Shown here: positions 54,740 through 63,436 of the stretch, one piece after another
Layout: each line of letters starts with the position of its first letter
How positions within the stretch are numbered: position 1 is the stretch's first letter
Notes under the pieces: generated by a model
Seen by the model: the letters and a program-made list of their open reading frames with translations, nothing else
The model's database searches: none
Told to the model about the DNA's origin: nothing
Assembly (NCBI RefSeq): GCF_018224885.1
Contig: NZ_JAGTXB010000009.1
Location: 1-64,000, forward strand
Source of the DNA: Chitinophaga hostae
GTDB lineage: Bacteria > Bacteroidota > Bacteroidia > Chitinophagales > Chitinophagaceae
Length of the DNA: 64,000 bases
Direction of reading: 5' to 3'
Made by a program: the position numbers and the translations under genes

Positions 54740-56104
54740 ATGATACCACTGAAGAAGATTTTCCCCGTTATCGTTGTACTGATCACCTTGTCCCTCCTCG
54801 GCATTATCTATATCCAGGTGAGCTGGATTAAAAGCGCGGTGCTGATTAAGCAGGAACAGCTTTTTCAACGCGGTGTCAGTATGTCCAATGATGTATACAA
54901 CGACATGATGTACCGTCGCCAGGCTGCTGTGATGTTTAAGCTGGATAATCCAAAAGACCCGTCCGGCGCCGTTAAAGGCTTTAACCTGGATGTTACCCGC
55001 GGGGCTTATTCCCCCCTTTCTGTCAGCGATTTCTTTAATGTACAGGAAGTGAAACGGTGTATCCAGAACAATATGAGGAAAAATCACCTCGATTCTACCA
55101 GCTTTGAATTCGCCATTATCAACACCACTCCGGGATCGGAAATAGGAACACTGAAGATGCAATCGGCGGGATTTGAAAAAATGTACCGGGAAAATGAGGC
55201 CGACAACGACCGGAAAAAATATACGGTGCACGTGGTATTCCTTACAGAACCTAACGATTTTAATGCGAGGGGAGAGAAACTGATCATCATTATGCCGTCT
55301 GATGATACAGTGGCCAAACAGTTAGGCGTAATGATCACCGGTGGCGTACTGTTTACCATGATCATCATCATGGCCTTTGCCCTCACCATCCGCACCCTGC
55401 TGAACCAGAAGAAACTCTCTGAAATAAAATCGGATTTTATCAATAACATGACGCATGAATTGAAAACACCGCTGGCTACCATTTCCCTGGCCATTGATGC
55501 GATCCGTAATGAGAAAGTAATGTCAAAACCGGAAAAAATCCAGTATTTCTCCGGTATCATCAAGGAAGAAAACAAAAGAATGAACAAGCAGGTGGAGAGC
55601 ATCCTGCAATCGGCCCTGCTGGAGAAAGACGAAATAGGACTCAAACTCCAGGCTACCGATGTGCATAACGTTATCCAACATACGGCCGATAACCTGCAAC
55701 TGCAGCTGGCGGCCAAAAATGGGGTGGTAGATCTCCAGCTGGATGCCATCAACCCCGTGATTATGGCCGATGATGTACACTTCTCCAACCTCATCTTTAA
55801 CCTGATGGATAATGCCATCAAATACTCCAACGACCAGCTGGAGATAAAAATACAAACCTATAATACCCGCAAAAGCCTGTTCATCGTAATCAGCGACAAC
55901 GGTATCGGCATGAGCCGCGACACTATTTCGCGTATCTTTGAGAAGTTCTACCGCGCCCACACAGGGAATGTGCATAACGTAAAAGGTTTCGGTCTGGGAC
56001 TTACCTATGTGAAGGCGATTGTAGATGCCCATAAAGGAAAAATTAAAGTGGAAAGCACCGTGGGCAAAGGCAGTAAATTTACCCTGGAGTTTCCACAGGA
56101 CTAG
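54740..56104 (+). CDS. Sensor histidine kinase, no adjacent regulator
   Basis: 454 aa. Two transmembrane helices (about 10-30 and 197-217) flank a periplasmic sensor domain without a recognised fold. The HisKA domain has the phosphorylated His239 (MTHELKTPL). HATPase_c has the N box (NLMDNAIKYS), G1 (DNGIGM), an F box and G2 (GFGLGL). No response regulator is next to it; the following gene, 17 bp away, is a ThiF-like protein. The signal and partner are unknown. Confidence 0.92.
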   Translation: MIPLKKIFPVIVVLITLSLLGIIYIQVSWIKSAVLIKQEQLFQRGVSMSNDVYNDMMYRRQAAVMFKLDNPKDPSGAVKGFNLDVTRGAYSPLSVSDFFNVQEVKRCIQNNMRKNHLDSTSFEFAIINTTPGSEIGTLKMQSAGFEKMYRENEADNDRKKYTVHVVFLTEPNDFNARGEKLIIIMPSDDTVAKQLGVMITGGVLFTMIIIMAFALTIRTLLNQKKLSEIKSDFINNMTHELKTPLATISLAIDAIRNEKVMSKPEKIQYFSGIIKEENKRMNKQVESILQSALLEKDEIGLKLQATDVHNVIQHTADNLQLQLAAKNGVVDLQLDAINPVIMADDVHFSNLIFNLMDNAIKYSNDQLEIKIQTYNTRKSLFIVISDNGIGMSRDTISRIFEKFYRAHTGNVHNVKGFGLGLTYVKAIVDAHKGKIKVESTVGKGSKFTLEFPQD

Positions 56105-56120
56105 ATAAAGGACAAAGCAT

Positions 56121-56933
56121 ATGATACTTAGTGAAAAAGAAATACACCATTTTAAATACCCCATCGCCGTTCCGGGGATAGGCATCGGTATGCAGGAAAA
56201 GCTAAAGGAAGCCCGCGTATTAGTAGTGGGCGCCGGTGGTTTGGGCAGCCCGGTGATACAATACCTCAGTGCCAGTGGTATAGGCGTGCTGGGCATCGCC
56301 GATTATGGCGTTATCAATGATGAAGATATGCATCGCCAGCCGGTATACCAGATGCAGGACATTCGTAAACATAAGGCGAAAATGGCCGCCAGCCGGCTTT
56401 GGGCAGTGAACCCGTATACGAAACATTACCCGATACTGGTACAGGTAAAACCTGAAACAATAGGAATGATGCTGGTCGGATTTGACCTGGTGATCGACTG
56501 TACCCAACACCTGCCTACCCACCTGGTTATCAACGATGCCTGCCTGGTACATAATAAGCCGTTTATTACCGGGGAAGTTCATAACTGGATGGCCTGGTTT
56601 GCCGGGTTTAACATGCCCCTGCCGGATGGTTCTACCTCGGCATCCTACCGTTGCGCGCTGCCGCTCACGGAAGATTACCGCAATTTCGACGCAGGTGCTA
56701 TCGGTGCTACCCATGGTGCATTGGGCATGCAGATCGTATGCGAAGTAATAAAGTACCTGATGGACGTTCCGGCCGGTATCGCCGGAAAATTATATGGTGT
56801 CGATTATCTCCATAACCAAACACAGGTACATGAACTACAGCCGGATACAGCGTTGATCGAAAGTACCAGGGCTGCCGGCGTGCTTACCGCAGAAGCGTAT
56901 GGACTGGAGATTGTTCCGGATGTGGAAGACTAG
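56121..56933 (+). CDS. ThiF/MoeB-like E1 protein without zinc cysteines
   Basis: 270 aa. The nucleotide loop VLVVGAGGLGSPV is at 33-45, followed by the family HRQ (71-73) and Lys region, the CTQHLPTHLVIND segment and the C-terminal GAIGATHGALGMQIVCEVIK. MoeB/ThiF proteins normally hold two Cys pairs for zinc; here only a single Cys (SYRCALP) remains in that region. It probably adenylates a small carrier protein's C-terminus, but no such carrier is nearby. Possibly operonic with the histidine kinase. Confidence 0.82.
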   Translation: MILSEKEIHHFKYPIAVPGIGIGMQEKLKEARVLVVGAGGLGSPVIQYLSASGIGVLGIADYGVINDEDMHRQPVYQMQDIRKHKAKMAASRLWAVNPYTKHYPILVQVKPETIGMMLVGFDLVIDCTQHLPTHLVINDACLVHNKPFITGEVHNWMAWFAGFNMPLPDGSTSASYRCALPLTEDYRNFDAGAIGATHGALGMQIVCEVIKYLMDVPAGIAGKLYGVDYLHNQTQVHELQPDTALIESTRAAGVLTAEAYGLEIVPDVED

Positions 56934-56939
56934 TGCGGA

Positions 56940-57163
56940 ATTTGTCTTTGCCCAGGATTTTTTCTTGCCCAGGATTAAACTGATTTTGATGATTTACAAG
57001 ATTTTTCCTTTTTTGATTTTAAAAGATTAGGGAAGATATAAGCAAATTGGCTTACATCTTCCCTAATCTTTTAAAATCAAATTATAACCACAATAAAAAA
57101 ATCCTGTAAATCATCAAAATCAGTTTAATCCTGGGCAAGAAAAAATCCTGGGCAAAGACAAAA
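56940..57163. repeat. Long inverted-repeat element, no gene (copy E)
   Basis: Arms of about 100 bp read outside-in TTTGTCTTTGCCCAGGATT, then TTTCTTGCCCAGGATTAAAC and TGATTTTGATGATTTACA, with a central dyad around TTAGGGAAGAT. It lies between two convergent genes, 6 bp from the ThiF-like stop and 0-1 bp from the LD-carboxypeptidase stop. It shares GTCTTTG, CCAGGATTAAA and TGAT words with the elements at 15144 and 23975. Confidence 0.82.
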
Positions 57164-58069
57164 TCAAACTTCCGATAGAATTGTTTTAGCCCCGATCTTC
57201 AATTCATGCTTCACTCCCAGTTTTAGCGCATAGTTAGCCGGCTGATGCCCGCTGGGGAAACCAAAACATACCGGGTAATCATAGTCTTTTACAAGGTTGC
57301 TGATGATTTCGTATTCTGTTTGACCAAAAGGAGTATCTGTTTCTTTGCCGTCTGTAAAAGCCCCTACTACCAGCCCTGCCAGTTTATCCAGCCAGCCGGC
57401 GCGCTTCAGGTTATACATCATGCGGTCAACGTTATACCGGTATTCGCCGATATCTTCGAGGAGCAGGATCTTTCCTTTGGTATTTACCTGCGAAGGCGTA
57501 CCGGAAAGATTAGCCAGCATAGATAAATTGCCGCCCACCAGTATACCGGTGGTTTTGCCTTCCCGGTTCAGCGGATGCGCTGCAGTAGAATAGCGGTATG
57601 GCTTGCCTTTCAGCGCGGTAGCCAAACTGCGTACATATTCATCGTCCAGCGTATCGGGTGTAATACCGCTGCACATCATAGCATGCAGCGTGGCAATACC
57701 AAATTGCCGGTTGATATGGGAATGCAGGGTGGTAATATCGCTGTAACCGCACAGCCATTTGGGTTGTTTGCGGAAACGGGTAAAATCAAGCTTGTCGATG
57801 ATGCACACCATGCCATAGCCACCACGGCCAAATATAACCGCCTTTATTTCCGGATCGTCCAGCATATCCTGCAGTTCTTCCAGTCTCAGTTCGTCCGGAG
57901 CAGAGAAATTATGAAAACTGGTGCCTACCGTAATACCGAGGTGTACACGGTATCCCCAGGAAGTGAGTACGCCCCTTGCATACTCTGCTGCCTGCAGGTC
58001 CATTTTGCTGCTGGAGCAGGTAATTCCGATCAGATCACCTTTTTTCAAATATGGCGGAATTTTTACCAT
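57164..58069 (-). CDS. ldcA: LD-carboxypeptidase (peptidoglycan recycling)
   Basis: 301 aa of the S66 serine peptidase family: GRGGYGM, the nucleophile Ser110 in GYSDITTLH, and the GGNLSMLANLSGTP region, then LLLEDIGEYRYNVDRM (catalytic Glu) and GFPSGH (catalytic His). It removes the terminal D-Ala from tetrapeptides during cell-wall recycling. Convergent with the ThiF-like gene, divergent from metG. Confidence 0.92.
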   Translation of the reverse strand: MVKIPPYLKKGDLIGITCSSSKMDLQAAEYARGVLTSWGYRVHLGITVGTSFHNFSAPDELRLEELQDMLDDPEIKAVIFGRGGYGMVCIIDKLDFTRFRKQPKWLCGYSDITTLHSHINRQFGIATLHAMMCSGITPDTLDDEYVRSLATALKGKPYRYSTAAHPLNREGKTTGILVGGNLSMLANLSGTPSQVNTKGKILLLEDIGEYRYNVDRMMYNLKRAGWLDKLAGLVVGAFTDGKETDTPFGQTEYEIISNLVKDYDYPVCFGFPSGHQPANYALKLGVKHELKIGAKTILSEV

Positions 58070-58082
58070 TGTACCTTTTGTT

Positions 58083-58090
58083 TACCTTTG
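58083..58090 (+). promoter_or_regulatory. -7 box of metG
   Basis: TACCTTTG; the leader would be about 110 nt and contains an 8-bp stem AGTTAGCG/CGCTGACT. Confidence 0.4.
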
Positions 58091-58205
58091 CAGATTAGTT
58101 AGCGTAAATTCAATCTTTATTCGCTGACTAAGGTGATAAATTGTAATGGTGATTCCAAAAACAATCATCCGATTTAAAGTTTATTTAAGCATTTGTTAAG
58201 AGAAT

Positions 58206-60344
58206 ATGGGAAAATTTAATAGATATTTAATAACTGCGGCACTACCGTATGCCAATGGCCCGGTGCATATAGGACATCTTGCCGGCTGCTATCTGCCTGC
58301 GGATATTTATGTGCGTTATTTACGCTCAAAAAAAGCAGATGTAAAGTTCGTTTGCGGAACCGATGAACACGGCGTACCTATTACCATCAAAGCCATGAAG
58401 GAAAACGTAAGCCCGCAGGATGTTGTAGACAAATATCATAAGATCATCGGAGATAGTTTTGCCGCTATGGGTATCTCCTTCGACATATTTGCCCGTACCA
58501 GCGCACCTATTCATCATCAGACCTCCCAGGATTTTTTCCTGAAAATGTATAACGACGGCCTGTTTGAAGAAAAGGAAAGTGAACAGTTTTTTGATCCGGA
58601 AAAAGAAATGTTCCTGGCAGACAGGTACATTGTAGGCACCTGCCCTAACTGTGGTAACGATAAAGCCTATGGTGATCAGTGTGAACGCTGTGGCAGAACC
58701 CTGAGTCCCGACGAACTCATAAACCCACACTCTGCCCTGAGCAATGCGCCATTGGTGAAAAAGAAAACCAAACACTGGTACATGCCGCTGCAGAACTATG
58801 AACCATGGCTGAAGGAATACATTGTTGATGGTCATAAGGAGTGGAAAAACAACGTATACGGACAGTGTAAAAGCTGGCTGGACAGCGGTTTGCAAAGCCG
58901 CGCCATGACGCGCGACAGCAACTGGGGTATCAAAGTGCCGTTGCCGGATGCAGAAGGCAAAGTACTGTATGTATGGTTTGATGCGCCCATTGGCTATATT
59001 TCCGCCACCAAAGAGCTGACGGAAAACTGGGCAGACTACTGGTGTAAAGATGATACCAAACTGGTACACTTTATCGGTAAGGATAACATCGTATTCCACT
59101 GTATTATTTTCCCGGCCATGCTGAAGGCACATGGCGGTTTCGTATTACCCGACAACGTGCCTGCCAACGAATTCCTGAATATCGAAGGTGAAAAAGTTTC
59201 CACCTCCCGCAATTGGGCGGTTTGGGTGAATGATTATATCGAAGACTTCCCTGATCAGCAGGATGTATTGCGTTACGTGCTTTGCGCTACCGCACCCGAA
59301 ACCAAGGACAACGACTTTACCTGGAAAGATTTCCAGGATCGTAATAACAATGAGCTGGTAGCGGTGTTCGGTAACTTTGTAAACCGGGCGATGGTGCTGA
59401 TGCATAAATTATGCGGAGGAAAAGTACCATCATTGCATGAAGCATTTATAGAAGATACCGATCGCGAGATGCTGAAAGAATTCGGACTGGCGAAAGAAAA
59501 AATAGAAAACAGTCTCGAAAACTATCGCTTCAGGGAAGCATTGGCAGAAGTGATCGAATTCTCCAGGAAGGGGAATATTTATCTGCAGCAGAATGAACCG
59601 TGGATACTGGCTAGTGTCATTGAAAACCTGAACAACGGAACATGGAACGAAAAGCATGACAAGTATAAAGGGAAAACAGAAGAATATTTGCGTGCACGTA
59701 TCGACATCAGTCTGCATATTGCATTGCAGATGACTGCTAACCTGGCCATCTTCTCGCACCCGTTCCTGCCTTTCACATCCAGGAAGATCTGTCACTTGTT
59801 AAAGGTGGTAGACCGTATGCTGGAATGGGATAATGCCGGCAGCGACAAACTGCTGAGTGTTGGTTACTCATTACGGGCGCCTGAGTTGTTATTCAAGAAA
59901 ATAGAAGACGAGCAGGTAACCGCACAGGTACAGAAGCTCCATGCAGGATTAAAACAGGCACAGGAAGCTGCTGCGGCAGCCGCGCCTCCTGCGGAAGAAA
60001 CAATACCGGCTCCTGCCAAACCCGAAATACAATACGATGATTTCGCCAAACTGGACCTGCGTGTAGGCACTATCCTGCAGGCGGAGAAAGTAGCAAAGGC
60101 AGATAAACTGTTGAAACTGCTGGTAGACATCGGAACAGAGCAACGCACTGTAGTATCCGGTATTGCGATGCACTTCACGCCCGAAGACATTATAGGCAAA
60201 CAGGTAACCCTGGTAGCCAACCTGGCTCCCCGCAAAATGCGCGGTATCGAAAGCCAGGGTATGATCCTCATGGCGGAAGACAATGGCAAACTGATTTTTG
60301 TAAACCCTGCCGAAGCAGTAAAACCAGGCAGCGGGGTAAGCTGA
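58206..60344 (+). CDS. metG: Methionyl-tRNA synthetase
   Basis: 712 aa. HIGH is at 21-24 (PVHIGHLAG), the zinc knuckle is CPNCGNDKAYGDQCERCGR, and the KMSKS equivalent is K330-V-S-T-S. The anticodon-binding helices follow, then a linker rich in Ala/Pro, and a C-terminal tRNA-binding EMAP-type domain (about 605-712: FAKLDLRVGTILQAEKVAKA; APRKMRGIESQGMIL). It charges tRNA-Met. A TIR begins 1 bp after the stop codon. Confidence 0.96.
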   Translation: MGKFNRYLITAALPYANGPVHIGHLAGCYLPADIYVRYLRSKKADVKFVCGTDEHGVPITIKAMKENVSPQDVVDKYHKIIGDSFAAMGISFDIFARTSAPIHHQTSQDFFLKMYNDGLFEEKESEQFFDPEKEMFLADRYIVGTCPNCGNDKAYGDQCERCGRTLSPDELINPHSALSNAPLVKKKTKHWYMPLQNYEPWLKEYIVDGHKEWKNNVYGQCKSWLDSGLQSRAMTRDSNWGIKVPLPDAEGKVLYVWFDAPIGYISATKELTENWADYWCKDDTKLVHFIGKDNIVFHCIIFPAMLKAHGGFVLPDNVPANEFLNIEGEKVSTSRNWAVWVNDYIEDFPDQQDVLRYVLCATAPETKDNDFTWKDFQDRNNNELVAVFGNFVNRAMVLMHKLCGGKVPSLHEAFIEDTDREMLKEFGLAKEKIENSLENYRFREALAEVIEFSRKGNIYLQQNEPWILASVIENLNNGTWNEKHDKYKGKTEEYLRARIDISLHIALQMTANLAIFSHPFLPFTSRKICHLLKVVDRMLEWDNAGSDKLLSVGYSLRAPELLFKKIEDEQVTAQVQKLHAGLKQAQEAAAAAAPPAEETIPAPAKPEIQYDDFAKLDLRVGTILQAEKVAKADKLLKLLVDIGTEQRTVVSGIAMHFTPEDIIGKQVTLVANLAPRKMRGIESQGMILMAEDNGKLIFVNPAEAVKPGSGVS

Positions 60345-60345
60345 G

Positions 60346-60380
60346 ATAGCTTTTAGCTATTAGCTATTAGCTTTTAGCAG
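60346..60380 (+). repeat. Left TIR (heptad repeats)
   Basis: Five seven-base units of the AGCTTTT/AGCTATT type, ending AGCAG. Confidence 0.75.
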
Positions 60381-60457
60381 GCGAAGAAGGACGCTATAGT
60401 TTGTTTTTGAAGAAGACGGATTTTAAGGAAGTATTATTTTAATGAAGTATTATAATG

Positions 60458-60489
60458 AGCCGGTACATTTTGTGCCGGCTTTGTTTTTA
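60458..60489 (+). terminator. Terminator inside the element
   Basis: AGCCGGTAC-ATTTT-GTGCCGGCT followed by TTGTTTTT. It would end metG transcription. Confidence 0.75.
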
Positions 60490-60531
60490 TATTTATCTTG
60501 TAGAATGTTAACCTAATAAAATTTAACCCCA

Positions 60532-60909
60532 ATGAGAAACTTTCGTACCATGATTGTGTGGCAGAAGTCATTCGACCTTTGTACAAAAATCTATGACCTG
60601 ACAAAATCATTCCCGTCTGAAGAGAAGTTCGGGTTGGTGAGCCAACTAAGAAGGGCCGCTGTTTCTATTCCCAGCAACATAGCAGAAGGGGCCGCCAAAT
60701 TTACAGATGCTCATTTCAAAAAATTTCTCGAAGTGGCCATTGGTTCATCCTTTGAAATGGAAACCCAATTATTAATCTCCCACCAGATTTACCCACCGCT
60801 ACAAAAAAGTATTTCAGAAATCATCCTTCCCTTGCTGATTGAAGTCCAAAAAATGCTAAATTCAATGATCAGTAAACTGACAACCGCTGTAAGCTCCGCT
60901 AAAGACTAA
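60532..60909 (+). CDS. Four-helix-bundle protein (S23/IVP family)
   Basis: 125 aa with the family's signature: FRTMIVWQKSFDLCTKIYDL at the start, SQLRRAAVSIPSNIAEGAA in the middle, and two more helices (LEVAIGSSFEMETQLLISHQ; a C-terminal helix to the end). The family is encoded in intervening sequences of 23S rRNA in some bacteria and is related to Avd of diversity-generating retroelements; here it is free-standing and between TIRs. The biochemical function is unknown. Its stop codon is directly followed by the right TIR. Confidence 0.88.
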   Translation: MRNFRTMIVWQKSFDLCTKIYDLTKSFPSEEKFGLVSQLRRAAVSIPSNIAEGAAKFTDAHFKKFLEVAIGSSFEMETQLLISHQIYPPLQKSISEIILPLLIEVQKMLNSMISKLTTAVSSAKD

Positions 60910-60937
60910 CTGCTAACAGCTAAAAGCTAAAAGCTAT
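60910..60937 (-). repeat. Right TIR (heptad repeats)
   Basis: Inverted copy of the left TIR, one seven-base unit shorter; its last two bases are the first two bases of the next gene's ATG. Confidence 0.75.
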
Positions 60938-63338
60938 GACGACACATATCAAAAAGGTAGCCGTTTTAGGCTCGGGAGTAATGGGATCAAGGATTGCCTG
61001 TCTTTTTGCGGGCATTGGCGTACAGGTCTTGCTGCTGGATATAGCGCCCAAGGAATTGAATGATGCGGAGAAGAAGAAGAATCTGCCGCTCGACAGTCCT
61101 GCTGTGAAGAACCGGATTGTGAATGACGCACTGCAGGCTGCTATTAAATCGAATCCATCACCTGTTTTCACCAAGGATGTAATCAAACGCATTAAAACGG
61201 GCAACTTTACAGATGATATGAAGCTTGTAGCGGAGGTAGACTGGATCATCGAAGTGGTAGTGGAAAACCTGGCGATAAAGAAAATCGTTTTTGACCAGGT
61301 GGAGCAATTCAGGAAGCCGGGTACGCTCATCACCTCCAATACCTCCGGTATTCCTATTCACCTGATGACAGAAGGCCGCAGTGAAGATTTTAAAAAACAT
61401 TTCTGCGGTAGCCACTTCTTTAATCCACCCCGTTATCTTCGTTTGCTTGAAGTAATACCTACTCCGCATACCGATCCTGCAGTGATAGATTTCCTGATGC
61501 ACTACGGCGATCTTTACCTTGGTAAAACCACCGTATTGTGTAAAGATACCCCGGCGTTTATCGCCAACAGGGTAGGAGTGTTTTCTATCATGGCTATTTT
61601 CCACATCATGCAGGAAATGGGATTAGGCATTGATGAAATAGATGCACTCACCGGACCGGTAATAGGCCGTCCTAAATCCGCTACCTTCCGCACTGCCGAT
61701 GTAGTGGGAATTGATACGCTGGTGAAGGTGGCCAAAGGCGTAATGGATAATTGTCCGCAGGATGAAGCTATCGGCATTTTCCAGATACCGCCATTCCTTC
61801 AGAAGGTGGTGGAAAATAACTGGTTGGGAGATAAGACCGGCCAGGGTTTCTACAAGAAAACCAAAGGAGAAGGTGGCAGTAAGGAAATACTGACACTGAA
61901 CCTGCAAACCATGGAGTACGGGCCTAAGCAAAAAGCTAAGTTTGGCAGCATCGATGCCGCCAAACCTGTGGAAGATCTGAAGCAACGTATTAAAATGCTG
62001 ACATCGGCCACAGATAAGGCAGGAGAGTTCTACAAGCTGTTTCATGCTTACCTGTTTTCCTATGTATCGCACCGCATTCCGGAAATAGCAGATGATCTTT
62101 ATAAAGTAGATGATGCCATGAAAGCCGGCTTTGGCTGGGAAATAGGTCCTTTCGAAAGCTGGGACCTGCTGGGGGTGGAAGCATCCGTGAAACTGATAGA
62201 GGAAAAAGGTCTGACTGTTGCCGGTTGGGTGAAAGATATGCTGGCAAAGGGTATCAAGACTTTCTATAAAGTGGAGAATGGTAAGAAGTTTTATTATGAT
62301 GTTACTTCTCAGGCGTATAAAACAGTACCTGGTGAAGGACAGTTCATCATCCTCGAGAACTTTTCCAATAATGTGGTATGGAAAAACAGCGCCTGCAGCC
62401 TGATTGATATTGGTGATGGCGTGGTTTGTTTTGACTGGAAAACCAAGATGAATACTATTGGAGGCGAAGTGCTGGAGGGATTAAATAAAGCGGTAGACCG
62501 CGCGGAGAAAGACTTCCGTGGCCTGGTGGTGGGTAATGAGGGCACCAACTTTTCTGCCGGCGCCAACGTGGGGATGATTTTTATGCTGGCAGCGGAACAG
62601 GAATTTGATGAGCTGGATATGGCTGTACGGCTGTTCCAGCGAAGCACTATGCGTTTACGTTATTCATCGATACCGGTGGTGGTGGCGCCACATGCCCTCA
62701 CCCTGGGTGGTGGTTGCGAAATGTGTTTACATGCGGATAAGGTACAGGCGGCCGCCGAAACCTATATTGGGTTGGTGGAACTGGGTGTGGGGCTGATTCC
62801 CGGCGGTGGCGGCACCAAGGAAATGGCACTCCGTGCCAGTCTCGAATACAAAGAAGGACGGATTGAGGAAGAACCGCTGAAAGATTACTTTATGACGGTA
62901 GCCACCGCAAAAGTAGCGACCTCCGGTTTTGAAGGATTTGATATGGGCGTTTTACGCAAAGGGCACGATGAGATCACCATGAACCAGAGCCGCCTTATTG
63001 CAGATGCCAAACGCAGCGTGATTGTGATGGCAGATGAAGGATACACCCGTCCGATCGAAAGAACAGATATTAAAGTATTGGGTCGCGGCGCCCTGGGAGC
63101 CTTGCTGGCAGGCGTTTATGCCATGAAGTTCGGCAACTATATCTCAGAGCACGACCAAAAAGTAGCCAATAAACTGGCATATGTGATGTGCGGTGGCGAT
63201 CTCACAGAGATGTCCTATGTAAGCGAACAATACCTGCTGGACCTGGAACGCGAAGCTTTCCTGAGTCTTTGTGGTGAACGCAAAACATTGGAACGTTTAC
63301 AGAGTGTGATCAAAACGGGCAAGCCGGTACGAAACTAA
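60936..63338 (+). CDS. fadN: 3-hydroxyacyl-CoA dehydrogenase / enoyl-CoA hydratase (FadN-type)
   Basis: 800 aa. The N-terminal NAD-binding domain (KKVAVLGSGVMGSRIACLFA) and the dehydrogenase C-terminal domain (SHFFNPPRYLRLLEVIP; DTPAFIANRVGVF) come first; the crotonase domain follows near 515-660 (NFSAGANVGMIFM; TLGGGCEM; LIPGGGGTKEM). This order, dehydrogenase before hydratase, is that of FadN rather than FadB. It performs the two middle steps of beta-oxidation; the thiolase at 5381 could do the last. The ATG overlaps the right TIR of the S23 element, so the element reaches up to the coding sequence. Confidence 0.92.
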   Translation: MTTHIKKVAVLGSGVMGSRIACLFAGIGVQVLLLDIAPKELNDAEKKKNLPLDSPAVKNRIVNDALQAAIKSNPSPVFTKDVIKRIKTGNFTDDMKLVAEVDWIIEVVVENLAIKKIVFDQVEQFRKPGTLITSNTSGIPIHLMTEGRSEDFKKHFCGSHFFNPPRYLRLLEVIPTPHTDPAVIDFLMHYGDLYLGKTTVLCKDTPAFIANRVGVFSIMAIFHIMQEMGLGIDEIDALTGPVIGRPKSATFRTADVVGIDTLVKVAKGVMDNCPQDEAIGIFQIPPFLQKVVENNWLGDKTGQGFYKKTKGEGGSKEILTLNLQTMEYGPKQKAKFGSIDAAKPVEDLKQRIKMLTSATDKAGEFYKLFHAYLFSYVSHRIPEIADDLYKVDDAMKAGFGWEIGPFESWDLLGVEASVKLIEEKGLTVAGWVKDMLAKGIKTFYKVENGKKFYYDVTSQAYKTVPGEGQFIILENFSNNVVWKNSACSLIDIGDGVVCFDWKTKMNTIGGEVLEGLNKAVDRAEKDFRGLVVGNEGTNFSAGANVGMIFMLAAEQEFDELDMAVRLFQRSTMRLRYSSIPVVVAPHALTLGGGCEMCLHADKVQAAAETYIGLVELGVGLIPGGGGTKEMALRASLEYKEGRIEEEPLKDYFMTVATAKVATSGFEGFDMGVLRKGHDEITMNQSRLIADAKRSVIVMADEGYTRPIERTDIKVLGRGALGALLAGVYAMKFGNYISEHDQKVANKLAYVMCGGDLTEMSYVSEQYLLDLEREAFLSLCGERKTLERLQSVIKTGKPVRN

Positions 63339-63436
63339 AAACTGTTATTTTAATTTATGGGAAATGTAGTGAAGATTAGCCATAAGATCATTCGCTGCAT
63401 TTCCCTTTTTATTTTCCACATTCATATTGTTTTTCT

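Larger units (their letters stand above)
60346..60937. mobile_element. TIR-bounded element carrying a four-helix-bundle (S23) gene (copy F)
   Basis: 592 bp bounded by inverted repeats of seven-base units: left 60346-60380 (ATAGCTTTTAGCTATTAGCT then ATTAGCTTTTAGCAG) and right 60910-60937 (reverse complement ATAGCTTTTAGCTTTTAGCT then GTTAGCAG). Between them are a terminator (60458), a poor -7 box and one gene. The left end is 1 bp after the metG stop; the right repeat begins directly after the S23 stop and ends inside the ATG of the next gene. No transposase is present. Mobility is an inference from the layout. Confidence 0.6.

Noticed and set aside
60532..60909. Diversity-generating retroelement accessory (Avd)
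   Set aside because: The protein has the related four-helix fold, but there is no reverse transcriptase or template/variable repeat pair near it.
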